DNA of 64,000 nt from an uncultured Lachnospiraceae bacterium. GTDB lineage: Bacteria > Bacillota > Clostridia > Lachnospirales > Lachnospiraceae. Position numbers and translations under genes: made by a program. Positions 46,480 to 57,001 of this stretch are shown piece by piece (the first letter of the stretch is position 1; each line of letters starts with the position of its first letter). The stretch is taken from assembly GCA_947643615.1 (NCBI GenBank), contig CANRWO010000013.1, positions 16,033 through 80,032 on the forward strand. The letters run 5' to 3'. The notes below the pieces were generated by a model. That model saw only the letters and a program-made list of their open reading frames with translations. It was not told the origin of the DNA and made no database searches.

Positions 46480-47472
46480 TTATTCCTCACGGTAACCGGA
46501 AAGGAATTCCACATATCTTCCCGTTCCGATGGCAACGGCTGTCATAGGGTCTTCGGCCGTCATGGTATTGATTCCGGTCTTGGCCGAAATCAAGTCCTCC
46601 AATCCCCGAAGCAGGCTTCCGCCGCCGGTCAATACGATTCCCCTGTCCGCAATATCCGCAGCCAGTTCGGGTGGAGTCTTCTCCAATACGCTGTGGATGG
46701 TCTCCACAATCTGGGAAGTCGTCTCCCGAAGCGCCTCCTCTGTTTCCTCGGAGGAAACTTTTACCGTCTTAGGCAGTCCTGTCACCAGGTTTCGGCCTCT
46801 TACATCCATATAATCAACCTCGGGCCTCTTATATGCGGATCCGATCTTAATCTTCAAATCTTCCGCAGTCCTCTCACCGATCAGCAAATTATGCTTTTTC
46901 CTCATGTAGCGGACTATGGCCTCGTCGAAATCGTCACCTGCTATTTTGATCGATGCGCTGACTACCGTGCCTCCCAGGGAAATCACGGCAATGTCGGAAG
47001 TACCTCCCCCGATATCCACGATCATATTCCCGCAGGGTTTGGAAATATCGATGCCTGCGCCGATGGCCGCAGCAATGGGTTCTTCAATAATGGAAACCTC
47101 CCTGGCTCCCGCCTGGTAGGTAGCATCCTCCACCGCTTTCTTTTCGACTTCCGTGACGCCGCTGGGAACACAGACCGCAATCCGGGGTTTCCGGAATGTC
47201 CTCTTGCCCAACGCCTTCTGAATGAAATACTTCATCATCTTTTCCGTCACGGTATAGTCGGAAATCACGCCCTGTCTCAACGGACGGACCGCCACGATAT
47301 TGCCGGGGGTCCTTCCCAGCATCAGCCGCGCATCCTCACCGATTGCTTTAATTTTATTCGTATCCCTGTCAAATGCCACAACAGAGGGTTCTTTCAGCAC
47401 AACGCCCTTGCCTCTGATGTATACCAAAATGCTGGCTGTACCCAAATCGATACCGATATCCGTACACTGCAT
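46480..47472 (-). CDS. mbl: MreB-family rod-shape protein (Mbl-like)
   Basis: A 330-residue bacterial actin: DIGIDLGTASILVY for phosphate 1, MIVDIGGGTSDIAV for phosphate 2, and VLTGGGSLLRGL for the adenosine site. It makes membrane-associated filaments that guide side-wall synthesis. I use mbl because the mbl-flhO-flhP neighbourhood is conserved with Bacillus; sequence alone would allow MreB. A strong promoter lies upstream. Confidence 0.9.
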   Translation of the reverse strand: MQCTDIGIDLGTASILVYIRGKGVVLKEPSVVAFDRDTNKIKAIGEDARLMLGRTPGNIVAVRPLRQGVISDYTVTEKMMKYFIQKALGKRTFRKPRIAVCVPSGVTEVEKKAVEDATYQAGAREVSIIEEPIAAAIGAGIDISKPCGNMIVDIGGGTSDIAVISLGGTVVSASIKIAGDDFDEAIVRYMRKKHNLLIGERTAEDLKIKIGSAYKRPEVDYMDVRGRNLVTGLPKTVKVSSEETEEALRETTSQIVETIHSVLEKTPPELAADIADRGIVLTGGGSLLRGLEDLISAKTGINTMTAEDPMTAVAIGTGRYVEFLSGYREE

Positions 47473-47590
47473 GTCTATATACCCCTTTCAATCGTCTCAA
47501 ATTATCTTTATCTTATCCGATTATTTTCGGTCTGTAAACGCAACCATACAGTATTTATTATAACCGAATTTTTTTCAAATTGATAGAGGT

Positions 47591-47618
47591 ATTATAATTT
47601 TTTAAGAGTTTTTTTCAA
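47591..47618 (-). promoter_or_regulatory. Promoter for mbl-flgF-flgG
   Basis: TTGAAA at 47618-47613, 16-base spacer, and a perfect TATAAT at 47596-47591. A second TATAAT on the same strand lies about 40 bases nearer the gene but lacks a good -35 box. The leader would be about 110 bases. The gap 47473-47711 holds no gene. Confidence 0.6.
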
Positions 47619-47711
47619 AACCCCTAAAAAGGAAACTTTTTAATAACAGTATATCGTCCGTTTTCCCCGGTTACTTTATGCTTTTTTCAAATTTCCTGAA
47701 ATAGGCATATA

Positions 47712-50570
47712 TTACAACATTTTCCTGATATACATGCCTGTATAAGATTTTGCATTGCCTGCCACCTGCTCCGGAGTGCCTTTGGAGATGACGGTTCCGC
47801 CGCGGTCGCCTCCCTCAGGCCCGATATCCAGGATATAGTCCGCTGTCTTGATCACATCCAGGTTATGCTCAATCACCACCACCGTATTTCCGCCGTCAGC
47901 CAGCCGGTGCAGAATTTCCACCAGTTTATGCACATCGGCAAAATGAAGGCCTGTGGTAGGTTCGTCCAGGATATAGATGGTACGTCCCGTACTCCGCTTC
48001 GACAATTCCGTAGCAAGCTTGATCCGCTGCGCTTCTCCGCCGGAAAGGGCGGTGGAAGGATGCCCCAGCTTCAGGTAAGAGAGCCCCACGTCATACAGCG
48101 TCTGGATCTTGTTACGGATGGAAGGCAGGTTCTCGAAGAAAGGCAGCGCTTCCTCCACCGTCATATCCAATACGTCAAATATATTTTTGCCCTTGTATTT
48201 CACATCCAAGGTCTCACGGTTGTACCTCTTACCCCCGCATACCTCACAGGGAACATACACATCCGGCAGGAAATGCATTTCTATCTTAATAATGCCGTCC
48301 CCCCCGCAGGCTTCACACCGGCCGCCCTTTACGTTAAAGCTGAAACGCCCTTTGGTGTAGCCTTTGGCTTTGGCATCCGCGGTGGAGGCAAACAGGTCGC
48401 GGATCTGGTCGAATACTCCCGTATACGTGGCCGGGTTGGAACGAGGAGTACGGCCGATAGGTGACTGGTCGATATTAATGACCTTATCCAGCTGCTCCAT
48501 ACCCTCTATCGCTTTATGCCTGCCCGGGATACACCTGGCCCGGTTCAGGTCTCTTGCCAGGCGCTTATATAGGATTTCGTTCACAAGGGAGCTTTTACCG
48601 GAACCGGATACGCCGGTGACGCAGGTCAAGACACCCAGCGGGAACTCCACGTTTATATTCTTCAGGTTATTCTCCTGAGCCCCTGCTACCTTCAGCCAAC
48701 CGGCCGGTTTTCTACGCTTTTCCGGTACGGGGATCTTTAATTCACCGCTCAGGTATTTCCCCGTTATGGATTCCGGGATCCCCATAATTTCTTCCGCCGT
48801 GCCGCATGCTACCACCTCACCGCCGTGGGATCCTGCCCCCGGGCCGATATCCACCACGTAATCCGCCGCCCGCATGGTATCTTCGTCATGTTCCACCACG
48901 ATCAGCGTGTTCCCCAGGTCACGGAGATTCTTCAGCGTGTTAAGCAGCTTGTCATTGTCCCTCTGATGGAGGCCGATGCTGGGTTCGTCCAGAATATAGC
49001 AGACTCCCACCAGGCCGGAACCGATCTGGGTTGCCAGACGGATTCTCTGGCTCTCCCCCCCCGATAACGTACCGGTGGCCCTCGACAGGGACAGGTAGTC
49101 CAAACCTACATCCACCAAAAAACCTACCCTGGCACGGATCTCTTTCAGAATCTGTCTGCCAATGAGCTGCTGCTGGCTGGTCAATTCCATATTGCCCAGG
49201 AAGTCGTAAAGATCCCGTATGGAAGAGGCCGTGACTTCATAAATATTCTTATCGCACACGGTAACCGCCAGGGATTCTCTTTTCAGACGCATTCCCTTAC
49301 ACTGCTTACAGGGGATAATGCGCATAAAGCTCTCATATTCCTGCTTCATGGTTTCGGAAAAGGTCTCCTTGTATTTCCGCTCCACATTTTTAACCAATCC
49401 CTCAAATGCTACCGGGTAAACTCCCCGCCCCCGCTGTCCCTGGTAATGAACCTCAACTTCTTTTCCCCCAGTACCGTAGAGAAGGATCTTTTTCACATTT
49501 TCCGGATATTCCCCGAAAGGCGTGTCCAAGTCAAAATGATACTCTTTACCCAATGCCTGCAAAATAGCATTGGTAAAACTGGCCTTATCCGTACAGGATT
49601 GCCAGCCGGTAACGGCGATGGCGCCCTGACGGATGCTCAGGCCCTTATCCGGGATCATCAGCTCCTCGTCAAATTCCATTTTATACCCCAACCCCACACA
49701 CTCCGGGCATGCGCCGAAGGGATTGTTAAAGGAAAAGCTCCTGGGTTCTATCTCGCTGATACCGATGCCGCAGTCAGGGCAGGAAAAGCTCTGGCTGAAT
49801 GTGAGCGCCTCCCCGTCGATCACATCCACCAGCAGCAATCCCTCCGCCAGCGCCAACACATTTTCGATGGAATCAGCAAGGCGGCGTTCAATCCCATCCT
49901 TCACTACTAGACGGTCCACCACGATTTCAATATTATGCTTGATATTTTTGTCCAGGGAGATTTCCTCTGTCAGTTCATACAGGCTCCCGTCAATCCGCAC
50001 TCGGACGTAGCCGCTCTTTTTGGCCCGGTCCAGCACTTTTTCATGCTGTCCTTTTCGCCCCCTGACCACCGGGGCCAACAGCTGTATCCTGGTTCCCTGG
50101 CCCAAAGCCATGATCTGGTCCACCATCTGGTCCACCGTCTGCTTTGCGATCTCCCTCCCGCAGTTAGGGCAGTGTGGGGTACCGATGCGGGCGTACAGCA
50201 GGCGGAAGTAGTCATAGATTTCCGTTACCGTGCCCACAGTGGACCTGGGATTCCGATTGGTAGATTTCTGGTCGATGGAAATGGCCGGGGATAGTCCGTC
50301 AATCCGTTCCACATCGGGTTTTTCCATCTGGCCCAGGAACATTCTGGCATAGGAGGACAGCGACTCCATGTACCGCCGCTGCCCCTCCGCATAGATCGTG
50401 TCAAAAGCCAGAGAGGACTTTCCCGAGCCGGACATTCCCGTGAGGACCACAAGTTCATTCCTGGGGATATCCACATCAATATTCTTTAAATTGTTCTCAC
50501 AAGCTCCACGAACCTTGATATAGCCTCCTGCGCTATGGCTCCGGGGGCGCATCTTCTTTGTTTCATCCAT
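47712..50570 (-). CDS. uvrA: Excinuclease ABC subunit A
   Basis: A 952-residue UvrA: first Walker [14 protein letters not shown] near residue 45, zinc module CPNCGRE, ABC signature [12 protein letters not shown], second Walker [14 protein letters not shown], a second zinc finger (CEACGGDG...CEVCGG), and signature [12 protein letters not shown]. It finds bulky DNA lesions as a dimer with UvrB. It follows uvrB with an 86-base gap, so it is probably in the same SOS-linked transcription unit. Confidence 0.97.
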   Translation of the reverse strand: MDETKKMRPRSHSAGGYIKVRGACENNLKNIDVDIPRNELVVLTGMSGSGKSSLAFDTIYAEGQRRYMESLSSYARMFLGQMEKPDVERIDGLSPAISIDQKSTNRNPRSTVGTVTEIYDYFRLLYARIGTPHCPNCGREIAKQTVDQMVDQIMALGQGTRIQLLAPVVRGRKGQHEKVLDRAKKSGYVRVRIDGSLYELTEEISLDKNIKHNIEIVVDRLVVKDGIERRLADSIENVLALAEGLLLVDVIDGEALTFSQSFSCPDCGIGISEIEPRSFSFNNPFGACPECVGLGYKMEFDEELMIPDKGLSIRQGAIAVTGWQSCTDKASFTNAILQALGKEYHFDLDTPFGEYPENVKKILLYGTGGKEVEVHYQGQRGRGVYPVAFEGLVKNVERKYKETFSETMKQEYESFMRIIPCKQCKGMRLKRESLAVTVCDKNIYEVTASSIRDLYDFLGNMELTSQQQLIGRQILKEIRARVGFLVDVGLDYLSLSRATGTLSGGESQRIRLATQIGSGLVGVCYILDEPSIGLHQRDNDKLLNTLKNLRDLGNTLIVVEHDEDTMRAADYVVDIGPGAGSHGGEVVACGTAEEIMGIPESITGKYLSGELKIPVPEKRRKPAGWLKVAGAQENNLKNINVEFPLGVLTCVTGVSGSGKSSLVNEILYKRLARDLNRARCIPGRHKAIEGMEQLDKVINIDQSPIGRTPRSNPATYTGVFDQIRDLFASTADAKAKGYTKGRFSFNVKGGRCEACGGDGIIKIEMHFLPDVYVPCEVCGGKRYNRETLDVKYKGKNIFDVLDMTVEEALPFFENLPSIRNKIQTLYDVGLSYLKLGHPSTALSGGEAQRIKLATELSKRSTGRTIYILDEPTTGLHFADVHKLVEILHRLADGGNTVVVIEHNLDVIKTADYILDIGPEGGDRGGTVISKGTPEQVAGNAKSYTGMYIRKML

Positions 50571-50656
50571 TGTATCGTAACTTCCTTTTCCTGTTATTTT
50601 CCTGTTTGCTCTATGATTAATTGATAGACTAATTTATATTATGTTAAATTAAGATT

Positions 50657-52660
50657 TTAATCCTCATCCAACTTCTGAAGGTTCTTCTTCAGTTCTATCA
50701 TTTTATCCCGCAGCTCTGCAGCAGCCTCAAAATTGAGATCCGCGGCCGCCCTCTGCATCTTCTTCTGAACCTCCGCTATAAGTTTCTCCAGTTCTTTCCT
50801 GTCCATGGACTCGGGATCCTTCTCAAACCGCAGTTCTTCCTTTGCCACTGCTTTGGAGATGCTGATCAGGTCACGGACGGCCTTCTTGATTGTCTGGGGG
50901 GTGATCCCGTGATCCTCATTATATTTCTTCTGGATCTCCCGGCGCCGGTTCGTCTCATCCAAAGCGATCCGCATGGAATCGGTTATGGTATCCGCATACA
51001 TGATCACGCGCCCTTCCGCGTTTCTCGCCGCACGCCCCACGGTCTGGATCAGGGAAGTGCTGCTGCGCAGAAATCCTTCCTTGTCCGCATCCAGGATGGC
51101 CACCAGGGCAATCTCAGGGATATCCAAACCCTCCCGCAGCAGATTAATGCCCACCAGCACGTCAAACACATCCAAACGCATATCACGTATGATCTCCGCC
51201 CTCTCCAGCGTGTCGATATCGGAGTGCAGATATTTCACACGGATGCCCACCTCATTCATATATCCGGTAAGGTCTTCCGCCATTCGCTTGGTGAGGGTCG
51301 TAATCAACACTTTATTGTGCTCTGCTACCGTCTTGTTAATTTCCCCGATGAGATCATCTATCTGGCCTTCTACGGGCCGCACGTCCACCTCCGGGTCAAG
51401 AAGGCCTGTAGGGCGGATGATCTGTTCCGTGCGGAGCAGTTCGTGGGCCGCCTCATAGTCGGAGGGCGTAGCCGACACAAACATCATCTGGTCAATATGG
51501 GATTCAAACTCCCCGAAATTCAAGGGGCGGTTGTCCAAAGCCGAAGGCAGGCGGAAACCATACTCCACCAATGTATTTTTGCGGGAACGGTCACCTGCAT
51601 ACATTCCCCTGATCTGGGGGATGGTCATATGGGATTCGTCGATAATGATCAAATAGTCGTCCCGAAAGAAATCCATCAACGTCATCGGCGGCTCGCCGGG
51701 CAGTGACCCGTTCAAATGCCTGGAATAGTTCTCGATCCCTGAGCAGAAACCCGTCTCCCGCAGCATCTCCACGTCAAAGTTGGTTCTCTCCGCGATGCGC
51801 TGGGCTTCGATCAGCTTGTCCTCCCCTTTGAAGTAGCGCACCCGCTCCTCCATCTCTTTCTCAATATTATCACAGGCTATTTTAATCTTATCCTGGGATA
51901 CAACGTAATGGGAGGCCGGAAAAATAGCAATATGCTTCAGCTCCGCATGTACTTTTCCGGAAAGCGGTTCCACCTCTGTGATACGGTCGATCTCGTCCCC
52001 AAAAAATTCTATGCGGATAAAATAGTCTCCCCCCTGCGCAGGATAGACCTCCACCACATCCCCATGAACCCTGAAGCAGCCTCTCTGCATATCCATTTCA
52101 TTTCTGTTATATTGGATATCCACCAATTCACGCAGAACCTGGTCCCTGTCCTTCACCATTCCCGGACGCAGGGAAACCACCATATCCTGGTATTCGTCAG
52201 GACTTCCCAGGCCGTAAATGCAGGACACGCTGGCCACCACAATGACATCCCGCCTCTCTGTCAACGAGACCGTGGCCGAAAGACGCAGCTTGTCGATTTC
52301 GTCATTGATAGCAGAATCTTTCGCAATATAGGTATCAGAGGAAGGCACATATGCTTCCGGCTGATAGTAATCATAGTAGGAGACAAAATACTCCACTGCA
52401 TTATTGGGGAAAAATTCCTTGAACTCGCCGTACAGCTGTCCGGCCAGGGTCTTATTGTGCGCTATTACCAAAGTGGGCTTGTTCAAAGCCTGAATGATAT
52501 TGGCCATGGTGAAGGTCTTGCCGGAGCCGGTCACGCCTAGTAAAGTCTGGAACTGGTTACCTTTTTGGAAGCCCTCCACCAGTTCTGCGATTGCCTGGGG
52601 CTGGTCGCCGGTGGGTTTGTATTCGGAATGAAGCTTGAAAGGTTTTTGTTCAACTTGCAC
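50657..52660 (-). CDS. uvrB: Excinuclease ABC subunit B
   Basis: A 667-residue helicase-like protein: Walker [12 protein letters not shown] near residue 45, the beta-hairpin [24 protein letters not shown], and a C-terminal UVR motif ([19 protein letters not shown]). I chose the GTG start ([10 protein letters not shown]) because GGAGGTGAT lies directly before it; an ATG five codons upstream overlaps that ribosome binding site. A promoter and LexA-type box lie upstream, beside the integrated element. Confidence 0.96.
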   Translation of the reverse strand: MQVEQKPFKLHSEYKPTGDQPQAIAELVEGFQKGNQFQTLLGVTGSGKTFTMANIIQALNKPTLVIAHNKTLAGQLYGEFKEFFPNNAVEYFVSYYDYYQPEAYVPSSDTYIAKDSAINDEIDKLRLSATVSLTERRDVIVVASVSCIYGLGSPDEYQDMVVSLRPGMVKDRDQVLRELVDIQYNRNEMDMQRGCFRVHGDVVEVYPAQGGDYFIRIEFFGDEIDRITEVEPLSGKVHAELKHIAIFPASHYVVSQDKIKIACDNIEKEMEERVRYFKGEDKLIEAQRIAERTNFDVEMLRETGFCSGIENYSRHLNGSLPGEPPMTLMDFFRDDYLIIIDESHMTIPQIRGMYAGDRSRKNTLVEYGFRLPSALDNRPLNFGEFESHIDQMMFVSATPSDYEAAHELLRTEQIIRPTGLLDPEVDVRPVEGQIDDLIGEINKTVAEHNKVLITTLTKRMAEDLTGYMNEVGIRVKYLHSDIDTLERAEIIRDMRLDVFDVLVGINLLREGLDIPEIALVAILDADKEGFLRSSTSLIQTVGRAARNAEGRVIMYADTITDSMRIALDETNRRREIQKKYNEDHGITPQTIKKAVRDLISISKAVAKEELRFEKDPESMDRKELEKLIAEVQKKMQRAAADLNFEAAAELRDKMIELKKNLQKLDED

Positions 52661-52718
52661 AAATATCACCTCCATAATGCTGCTGAAAACATATCAGAAA
52701 AGTTCGCCTATTAGCCAG

Positions 52719-52772
52719 AAATTCGTCGAGCCGCATCTTCCGTATTCAGAAAAATGGCCTTTCGACGAATTT
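52719..52772 (-). promoter_or_regulatory. Inverted repeat in the uvrB leader
   Basis: AAATTCGTCGA at 52719-52729 and TCGACGAATTT at 52762-52772 are exact inverted copies, 32 bases apart. It lies between the uvrB promoter and start codon, so the RNA could fold. It could also be a recombination-site remnant. Neither is shown. Confidence 0.45.
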
Positions 52773-52850
52773 TGTTCACCAATCCCATTTTTCTGCATTC
52801 CATAATAGTAGTAAAACCATAATGGACTCAGTAGCACGAAAGCAACTCTG

Positions 52851-52859
52851 ATTATACCA
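52851..52859 (-). promoter_or_regulatory. Extended -10 promoter of uvrB
   Basis: On the minus strand TGGTATAAT gives a perfect TATAAT (52856-52851) with the TGn extension, which can replace a strong -35 box. The expected transcript has a leader of about 180 bases before the GTG start. Confidence 0.55.
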
Positions 52860-52896
52860 TAGGACATTTTATTTGTATAGATAAAAACTGTAATTT

Positions 52897-54240
52897 CTAG
52901 AACATTTGTTCCGAACATTTATTCTTATAATTATCGTCACATCCATCCATTCCCAAGAGGTACTCCTCACCCTTTATTCCTGCATCCAGCACCTCACCTC
53001 CCTGCTTATCTCCGTCTTTTTTCTTCGGCATAACATCATCCATATATGACAGTAGCTCTGGAATTTCTTCTGGGATGATATTCTGATTATCCCCATATAC
53101 ATCCACGGTAATCAGTTCTTTGGCATGGCCCATCAGTTTTGACACCGCTTTGGGACTAAAATCACTCTTCAGCAAAAGAGTACAATAAGTACTTCTCAAG
53201 TCATGCCATCTAATGTCGGGCAGTTCCGCATCTCTCAAAAGCTTCTTGTAGTATTTCCAATGAAAATCTTTACTACGTGGCTTTCCGTAATTAGAACAGC
53301 AAATATAGTCCGCATCCAGAAATTGTGATTTTCTGCGGCTCCTGTTCCTCTCATATCTCTTTCTCTCTTCCAGAATTGCTTCAAATACATAATCCGGAAT
53401 AGGCAACACTCTTTTACTGGAGGATGATTTCAACGGAAGCTCCTTCTTCGTCAGTGGCTTATTTTCACCTTCATCCGAATTTCTGTTCAGTTCTTTCCCC
53501 AATTGGCGTTCCACTGACAATGTACGGTTTATGTAATCAACATCCGAATACTTTAACCCGTTTATCTCTTGTCTCCGCAATCCCATGAGAACATTGAACA
53601 ATACCTGCATATGAATAGATGTCCCCTTGCTGGCTTCCAGTAATGTATGTATCTGCTCCATTGTAAGCGTTTTCTGAATATCCACTTTTCTGATATGATA
53701 AGGTCTGGCTTCTATGTTCTTTGGCAAATTAATGCCTTCTGCGGGATTCAATGAAATCAATTTATGCTCCACGGCAAAACGAAGGGAGACATTCAACACT
53801 GTTTTTACCTGTCGTACAATATGAATGGAATATCCAGCACGGTCTTTGTACAGTTTTTGAACATCTCCCCTGTTCAACTCAGTCAGTCTTTTTCTTCCTA
53901 AATATGGGATAATATGATTTTTGACAATCTGCATATAAGAAGAATATGTATTGGCACTCCCTGCACTTTGCCTAACCTCGTTTTCCAGCCAATATTCAAG
54001 AAACTCCTTCAATTTTACATTGTTATTCATCACATATGTGCCGTTGCTTAATTCTCCCATAACACGTTTTCTGGCATCTTCTGCTTCTTTTTTAGTACGG
54101 AATCCCGATTTCTGCTGTATCTGTTGTGTGCCGTCCTGAAATTTCAGGACGACACGGTAAGCATAATTATTTCTGTCAAGTAACTTAAATACAGGCCTTA
54201 CTTCCCAATCCACATAATTTTGCCGTTTTAGTTCCAGCAT
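52897..54240 (-). CDS. Tyrosine recombinase (integrase) of the integrated element
   Basis: A 447-residue phage-type integrase. An N-terminal arm-binding-like domain (about 15-65, with AYRVVLKFQDGTQQ) is followed by a SAM-like core-binding domain (about 75-165) and the catalytic domain: Arg222 in GLRRQE, His346-x2-Arg349 in WHDLRST, His372 in LMGHAKE, Tyr382 in VDVYGD. All catalytic residues are present. It points at uvrB, as the end gene of an element, so an attachment site is expected nearby, but I could not identify its core. Confidence 0.92.
   Translation of the reverse strand: MLELKRQNYVDWEVRPVFKLLDRNNYAYRVVLKFQDGTQQIQQKSGFRTKKEAEDARKRVMGELSNGTYVMNNNVKLKEFLEYWLENEVRQSAGSANTYSSYMQIVKNHIIPYLGRKRLTELNRGDVQKLYKDRAGYSIHIVRQVKTVLNVSLRFAVEHKLISLNPAEGINLPKNIEARPYHIRKVDIQKTLTMEQIHTLLEASKGTSIHMQVLFNVLMGLRRQEINGLKYSDVDYINRTLSVERQLGKELNRNSDEGENKPLTKKELPLKSSSSKRVLPIPDYVFEAILEERKRYERNRSRRKSQFLDADYICCSNYGKPRSKDFHWKYYKKLLRDAELPDIRWHDLRSTYCTLLLKSDFSPKAVSKLMGHAKELITVDVYGDNQNIIPEEIPELLSYMDDVMPKKKDGDKQGGEVLDAGIKGEEYLLGMDGCDDNYKNKCSEQMF
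52900..52911. promoter_or_regulatory. LexA-type SOS box upstream of uvrB
   Basis: GAACATTTGTTC is a perfect GAACN4GTTC palindrome and fits the Gram-positive LexA (DinR) consensus CGAACRNRYGTTYC on the minus strand except at flanks. It lies about 55 bases upstream of the uvrB -10 box and coincides with the last four codons of the integrase gene. Confidence 0.6.
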
Positions 54241-54283
54241 TCTCTTAATCCCTTATCAAAACGCAATGGAACATTTTCCTGCA

Positions 54284-55255
54284 TCAGCCTATCCCCTTCC
54301 TGCCGGACTGCCGGTACCTCTCGAGCATGTCAAAGAACGTGGACGGGCAGCCCCTGCCGCGGTATATGTCCCTTGCGCACAACAGGAGCGTATCCGCGGA
54401 ACCGTTTGCCCAGTCCACTTCCCTGGGCTGGTACCGCTCCAGGTCAAGCGGGATGGTACTGTCCGAGAAGGCAAAAGTGCCATCCTCGCACAGAAATGCC
54501 ACGCTGATGAGAAGGTCCTGGAAATCCACACCGCTATCTCCGTCCTTTACACGGTCCAAATGCCACTTTAGGCGTTCCAGCCATTCCTCACGTCTCCCTT
54601 CCACGATGCCGAACAGTTCCTGGCCGTCCATTCCTTTGCATTTGACGATGTCGCCCCGTTCAAACGGATTCGGGATCTCGATAATAGCCTCCTCGAAACG
54701 TTTATTGTCAAAACCGGCCATCTCTCCACTGTTCCAGAAGCAGACTGCTTCCCCATCCCTGTCGAACCGGATTTCTGCAACCGATTCATGGCTGCATGTG
54801 CCATCTTCAAGCTCATGTATGCCATCCACCAGATATTTTTCAATCTCAAATGGCTCCTTTTCCTTCTTCCCATATCCAAGAGCCATCTCCCAATCGAAGA
54901 AATATCCACGGACAAGATAATCCCTATTCCAGAAACCGCCGTCTTCCCTTACTTTCAGCACATAGATACAGTTCCTGCCACTGTTTTCCCTAAAGTCCTG
55001 GAATCCCTTCTCCATTCCTTCCAGGTACTCCGCGGTCTGCCCCTTCAGGACATGGTCAGCCGTCCGGTCTCCCAATGCCTTCAGGTGTGCATGCTCGTCC
55101 TTCAGCAGCAGCCCTCTGCGATGCAGCAAAGCCGCTTTCTGGAAGTCTGTGAATGTCCACCCCGTTTCCCTGACATATGCCCTTATCGTTTCGGATGGAA
55201 TCAGCAGCTCCAGTTCTTCCCTGTCGCTCTCTCCGTTTTTCAATCCAGCTCCCAT
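54284..55255 (-). CDS. Hypothetical protein of the element
   Basis: A 323-residue soluble protein from MGAGLKNGESD, with AGGAGG seven bases upstream. It has an all-mixed fold with many Trp/Phe/Tyr and charged residues and no transmembrane segment. Features visible are a helix-like N-terminal part (IPSETIRAYVRETGWTFTDF) and a region ERGDIVKCKGMDGQELFGIV like a small barrel. The frame continues 36 codons upstream, but that part overlaps another gene. No family recognised. Confidence 0.65.
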   Translation of the reverse strand: MGAGLKNGESDREELELLIPSETIRAYVRETGWTFTDFQKAALLHRRGLLLKDEHAHLKALGDRTADHVLKGQTAEYLEGMEKGFQDFRENSGRNCIYVLKVREDGGFWNRDYLVRGYFFDWEMALGYGKKEKEPFEIEKYLVDGIHELEDGTCSHESVAEIRFDRDGEAVCFWNSGEMAGFDNKRFEEAIIEIPNPFERGDIVKCKGMDGQELFGIVEGRREEWLERLKWHLDRVKDGDSGVDFQDLLISVAFLCEDGTFAFSDSTIPLDLERYQPREVDWANGSADTLLLCARDIYRGRGCPSTFFDMLERYRQSGRKGIG

Positions 55256-55481
55256 CTGCCATCCTCCTCTCATAGCTAACTTCATAGCCAAAAGCATTTC
55301 CGCAATATTTGTCATAGTAGTAACCGTAATCATTATAGTGTCCGTGTTCACGGAGATATTCATCTATCCGTTCTTCTGTTTCTGTGAACCCAACGCCATT
55401 GTCAGCAGTTTTAAGTTTCTTTAAAAAAGCCTCCGCAACCCTCTTGAATCTGGTTTCGCTGAGGTCCAGCTCCTCCAACAT
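55056..55481 (-). CDS. Small hypothetical protein, C-terminal part doubtful
   Basis: A 141-codon frame. The first ~75 residues, rich in Glu, Tyr and Gly (DEYLREHGHYNDYGYYYDKY), look like a protein. The rest overlaps the start of the next gene by about 200 bases in another frame, which is unusual. Perhaps the real protein is shorter and its original end was lost by a frameshift. Confidence 0.35.
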   Translation of the reverse strand: MLEELDLSETRFKRVAEAFLKKLKTADNGVGFTETEERIDEYLREHGHYNDYGYYYDKYCGNAFGYEVSYERRMADGSWIEKRRERQGRTGAADSIRNDKGICQGNGVDIHRLPESGFAASQRAAAEGRACTPEGIGRPDG

Positions 55482-55538
55482 ATAACGGTTGGCTCCATCA
55501 TCGACAACCTTTTCTATCTTAGGAATAGCATTATACAG

Positions 55539-56066
55539 TCAAGCCTCAATCAATATTCCTTCGCTTTCAGCACGCAGAACGATGAATTTCCTGATCCACT
55601 CTGGATTATCAGTAATATCATCAACCAATTGCTTTATCGTCCGTTTCCCAATCCTCCTGTCGAGCACGGCCAGCAATTTTAAAATATAATTTCCGCTGTC
55701 CAGACATTCTTTGACATTATAGACATTCAGGTACCGGTGGATATACAGCATCATATTATCTACCTCCATAAGACCGTATTCAGACGCATAGCTATCAGCA
55801 TCCGGCAAAGTCCTGGCATGAGTCTCCCAATATTCATGGTATGGGAGGCCTGTATCCACATTTTTATTAAGATATTCCGTTTGCTTCCAATAGTATTGGG
55901 GATTCGTTGCAAACCAAAGTTCATCATCTACATGGATGTAGAAAACTGGTGCTTCACTCCACCAGCGGCATTTATTTGTTGTATAGACTTCAAAATTGTA
56001 CCTGACACGCTTTTTAAGGCTGTCCGCCATCCTATCCATTAATGCTTTTTTCGTTTTGCTCCACAT
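55539..56066 (-). CDS. Hypothetical protein, resembling SF0329-like proteins
   Basis: A 175-residue soluble protein beginning MWSKTKKALMDRMADSLKKR, followed by VYTTNKCRWWSEAPVFYIHVD and WFATNPQYYW. The start resembles the SF0329 family as I remember it. Function unknown. It lies with other short genes of the element, all on the minus strand. Confidence 0.6.
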   Translation of the reverse strand: MWSKTKKALMDRMADSLKKRVRYNFEVYTTNKCRWWSEAPVFYIHVDDELWFATNPQYYWKQTEYLNKNVDTGLPYHEYWETHARTLPDADSYASEYGLMEVDNMMLYIHRYLNVYNVKECLDSGNYILKLLAVLDRRIGKRTIKQLVDDITDNPEWIRKFIVLRAESEGILIEA

Positions 56067-56108
56067 ATCTCTTTTATACCCCTCTTTTATCCTCCATTCT
56101 GCCTCCCA

Positions 56109-56645
56109 TCAATCTACAGTCCACCAGTAAGCGGATATCTTCCTGTAGAATCCTCCGCTATGGACATCCCCTTTATATCTCCTGACCTTCCGGTTCGATA
56201 CCCTGCGCCAGTACCTGAACCGGTTGTTGTGGCTGCCCCTCCAATATCTCCTGTAAAAAGGCTTCTTTCTCGCTCCGCCTGTTTCCCTGTCAACAAGGAC
56301 TGCCCCGCCGTACATGGCGCTCTTTCCCTGCATCCTCTCACTGATTGATGCCAGCTTCCGGAGATGCCTCTGGTACTTCCTGTTCCGCTCCCTCGCGGTC
56401 ATCCTTTGCCTTCCAGGATGTCGGCTGCCCTCCGACTCCTCCTGATAAGCATCGCCGCACCCTCCGTCCAGACAGGGCATGCCGCCGATCTTTTCACAGA
56501 AATGGATTTCCGGCATCCAATCTCCTGTCCTGTGATGGCTTCCTGTAAGCCCCTGGCCATTGAATGCCGTTCCGCCAGTCTTTGCGCTGACATAAGGGCA
56601 GCCGCTGCAGTTTGGGATGCCGCCATCCTTAAGCCCCTGCATCAT
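56109..56645 (-). CDS. Small Cys- and Arg-rich hypothetical protein
   Basis: A 178-residue basic protein. The N-terminal half has paired cysteines (CSGCPY, then single Cys at about 50, 58 and 63), suggesting metal binding; the C-terminal half is an Arg/Tyr/Trp-rich run (RRYWRGSHNNRFRYWRR) that could bind nucleic acid. AAAGG precedes the start. It overlaps the next upstream gene by 17 bases. Confidence 0.5.
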   Translation of the reverse strand: MMQGLKDGGIPNCSGCPYVSAKTGGTAFNGQGLTGSHHRTGDWMPEIHFCEKIGGMPCLDGGCGDAYQEESEGSRHPGRQRMTARERNRKYQRHLRKLASISERMQGKSAMYGGAVLVDRETGGARKKPFYRRYWRGSHNNRFRYWRRVSNRKVRRYKGDVHSGGFYRKISAYWWTVD

Positions 56646-56817
56646 CAGGCCTTTCCGGCAGCCCTCTCCCGAACCGCTGGAACCGCTCGAATGTCCGGTA
56701 GCCGTTGTCCCTGCATGCAGGGCAGGGATTGGCCAGCGTATGCACCAGTCCCAGTTTGTACGGGCATTCCGGACATGGCGGCTTTATCCGATAGATTAGC
56801 TCCTTTATCTTCCTCAT
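56629..56817 (-). CDS. Small zinc-ribbon-like protein
   Basis: A 62-residue protein with CPEC at about 15 and CPAC at about 33, a likely zinc site. GAGGAGG lies five bases before the ATG, which is a good sign that this short frame is real. It overlaps the Cys/Arg-rich protein gene that follows, so they are probably co-translated. Confidence 0.5.
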   Translation of the reverse strand: MRKIKELIYRIKPPCPECPYKLGLVHTLANPCPACRDNGYRTFERFQRFGRGLPERPDDAGA

Positions 56818-56853
56818 GGTTTCCTCCTCATTCTTTTCAGACGCACAGTCCCT

Positions 56854-56967
56854 TCACAGCTCCCAGACATCCGTATCGTTTTGTCTATATCCACCTATGT
56901 GATATTTTCCCACCCTGCCATCAGGGGTGAACTTGTACCAATCCTCACTGGTATGCGAATCTCCCAT
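56854..56967 (-). CDS. Possible short peptide or gene fragment
   Basis: A 37-codon frame on the minus strand with a protein-like sequence (DWYKFTPDGRVGKYHI near the middle). There is no ribosome binding site and an in-frame stop lies 11 codons upstream, so it may be the end of a broken gene. Confidence 0.25.
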   Translation of the reverse strand: MGDSHTSEDWYKFTPDGRVGKYHIGGYRQNDTDVWEL

Positions 56968-57001
56968 GTAACAGCTGAGCACAAACAGCACTGCCTATCC
57001 G

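Noticed and set aside
52694..52918. A 74-codon minus-strand frame between integrase and uvrB
   Set aside because: It covers the uvrB promoter, LexA box and inverted repeat and has no protein features.
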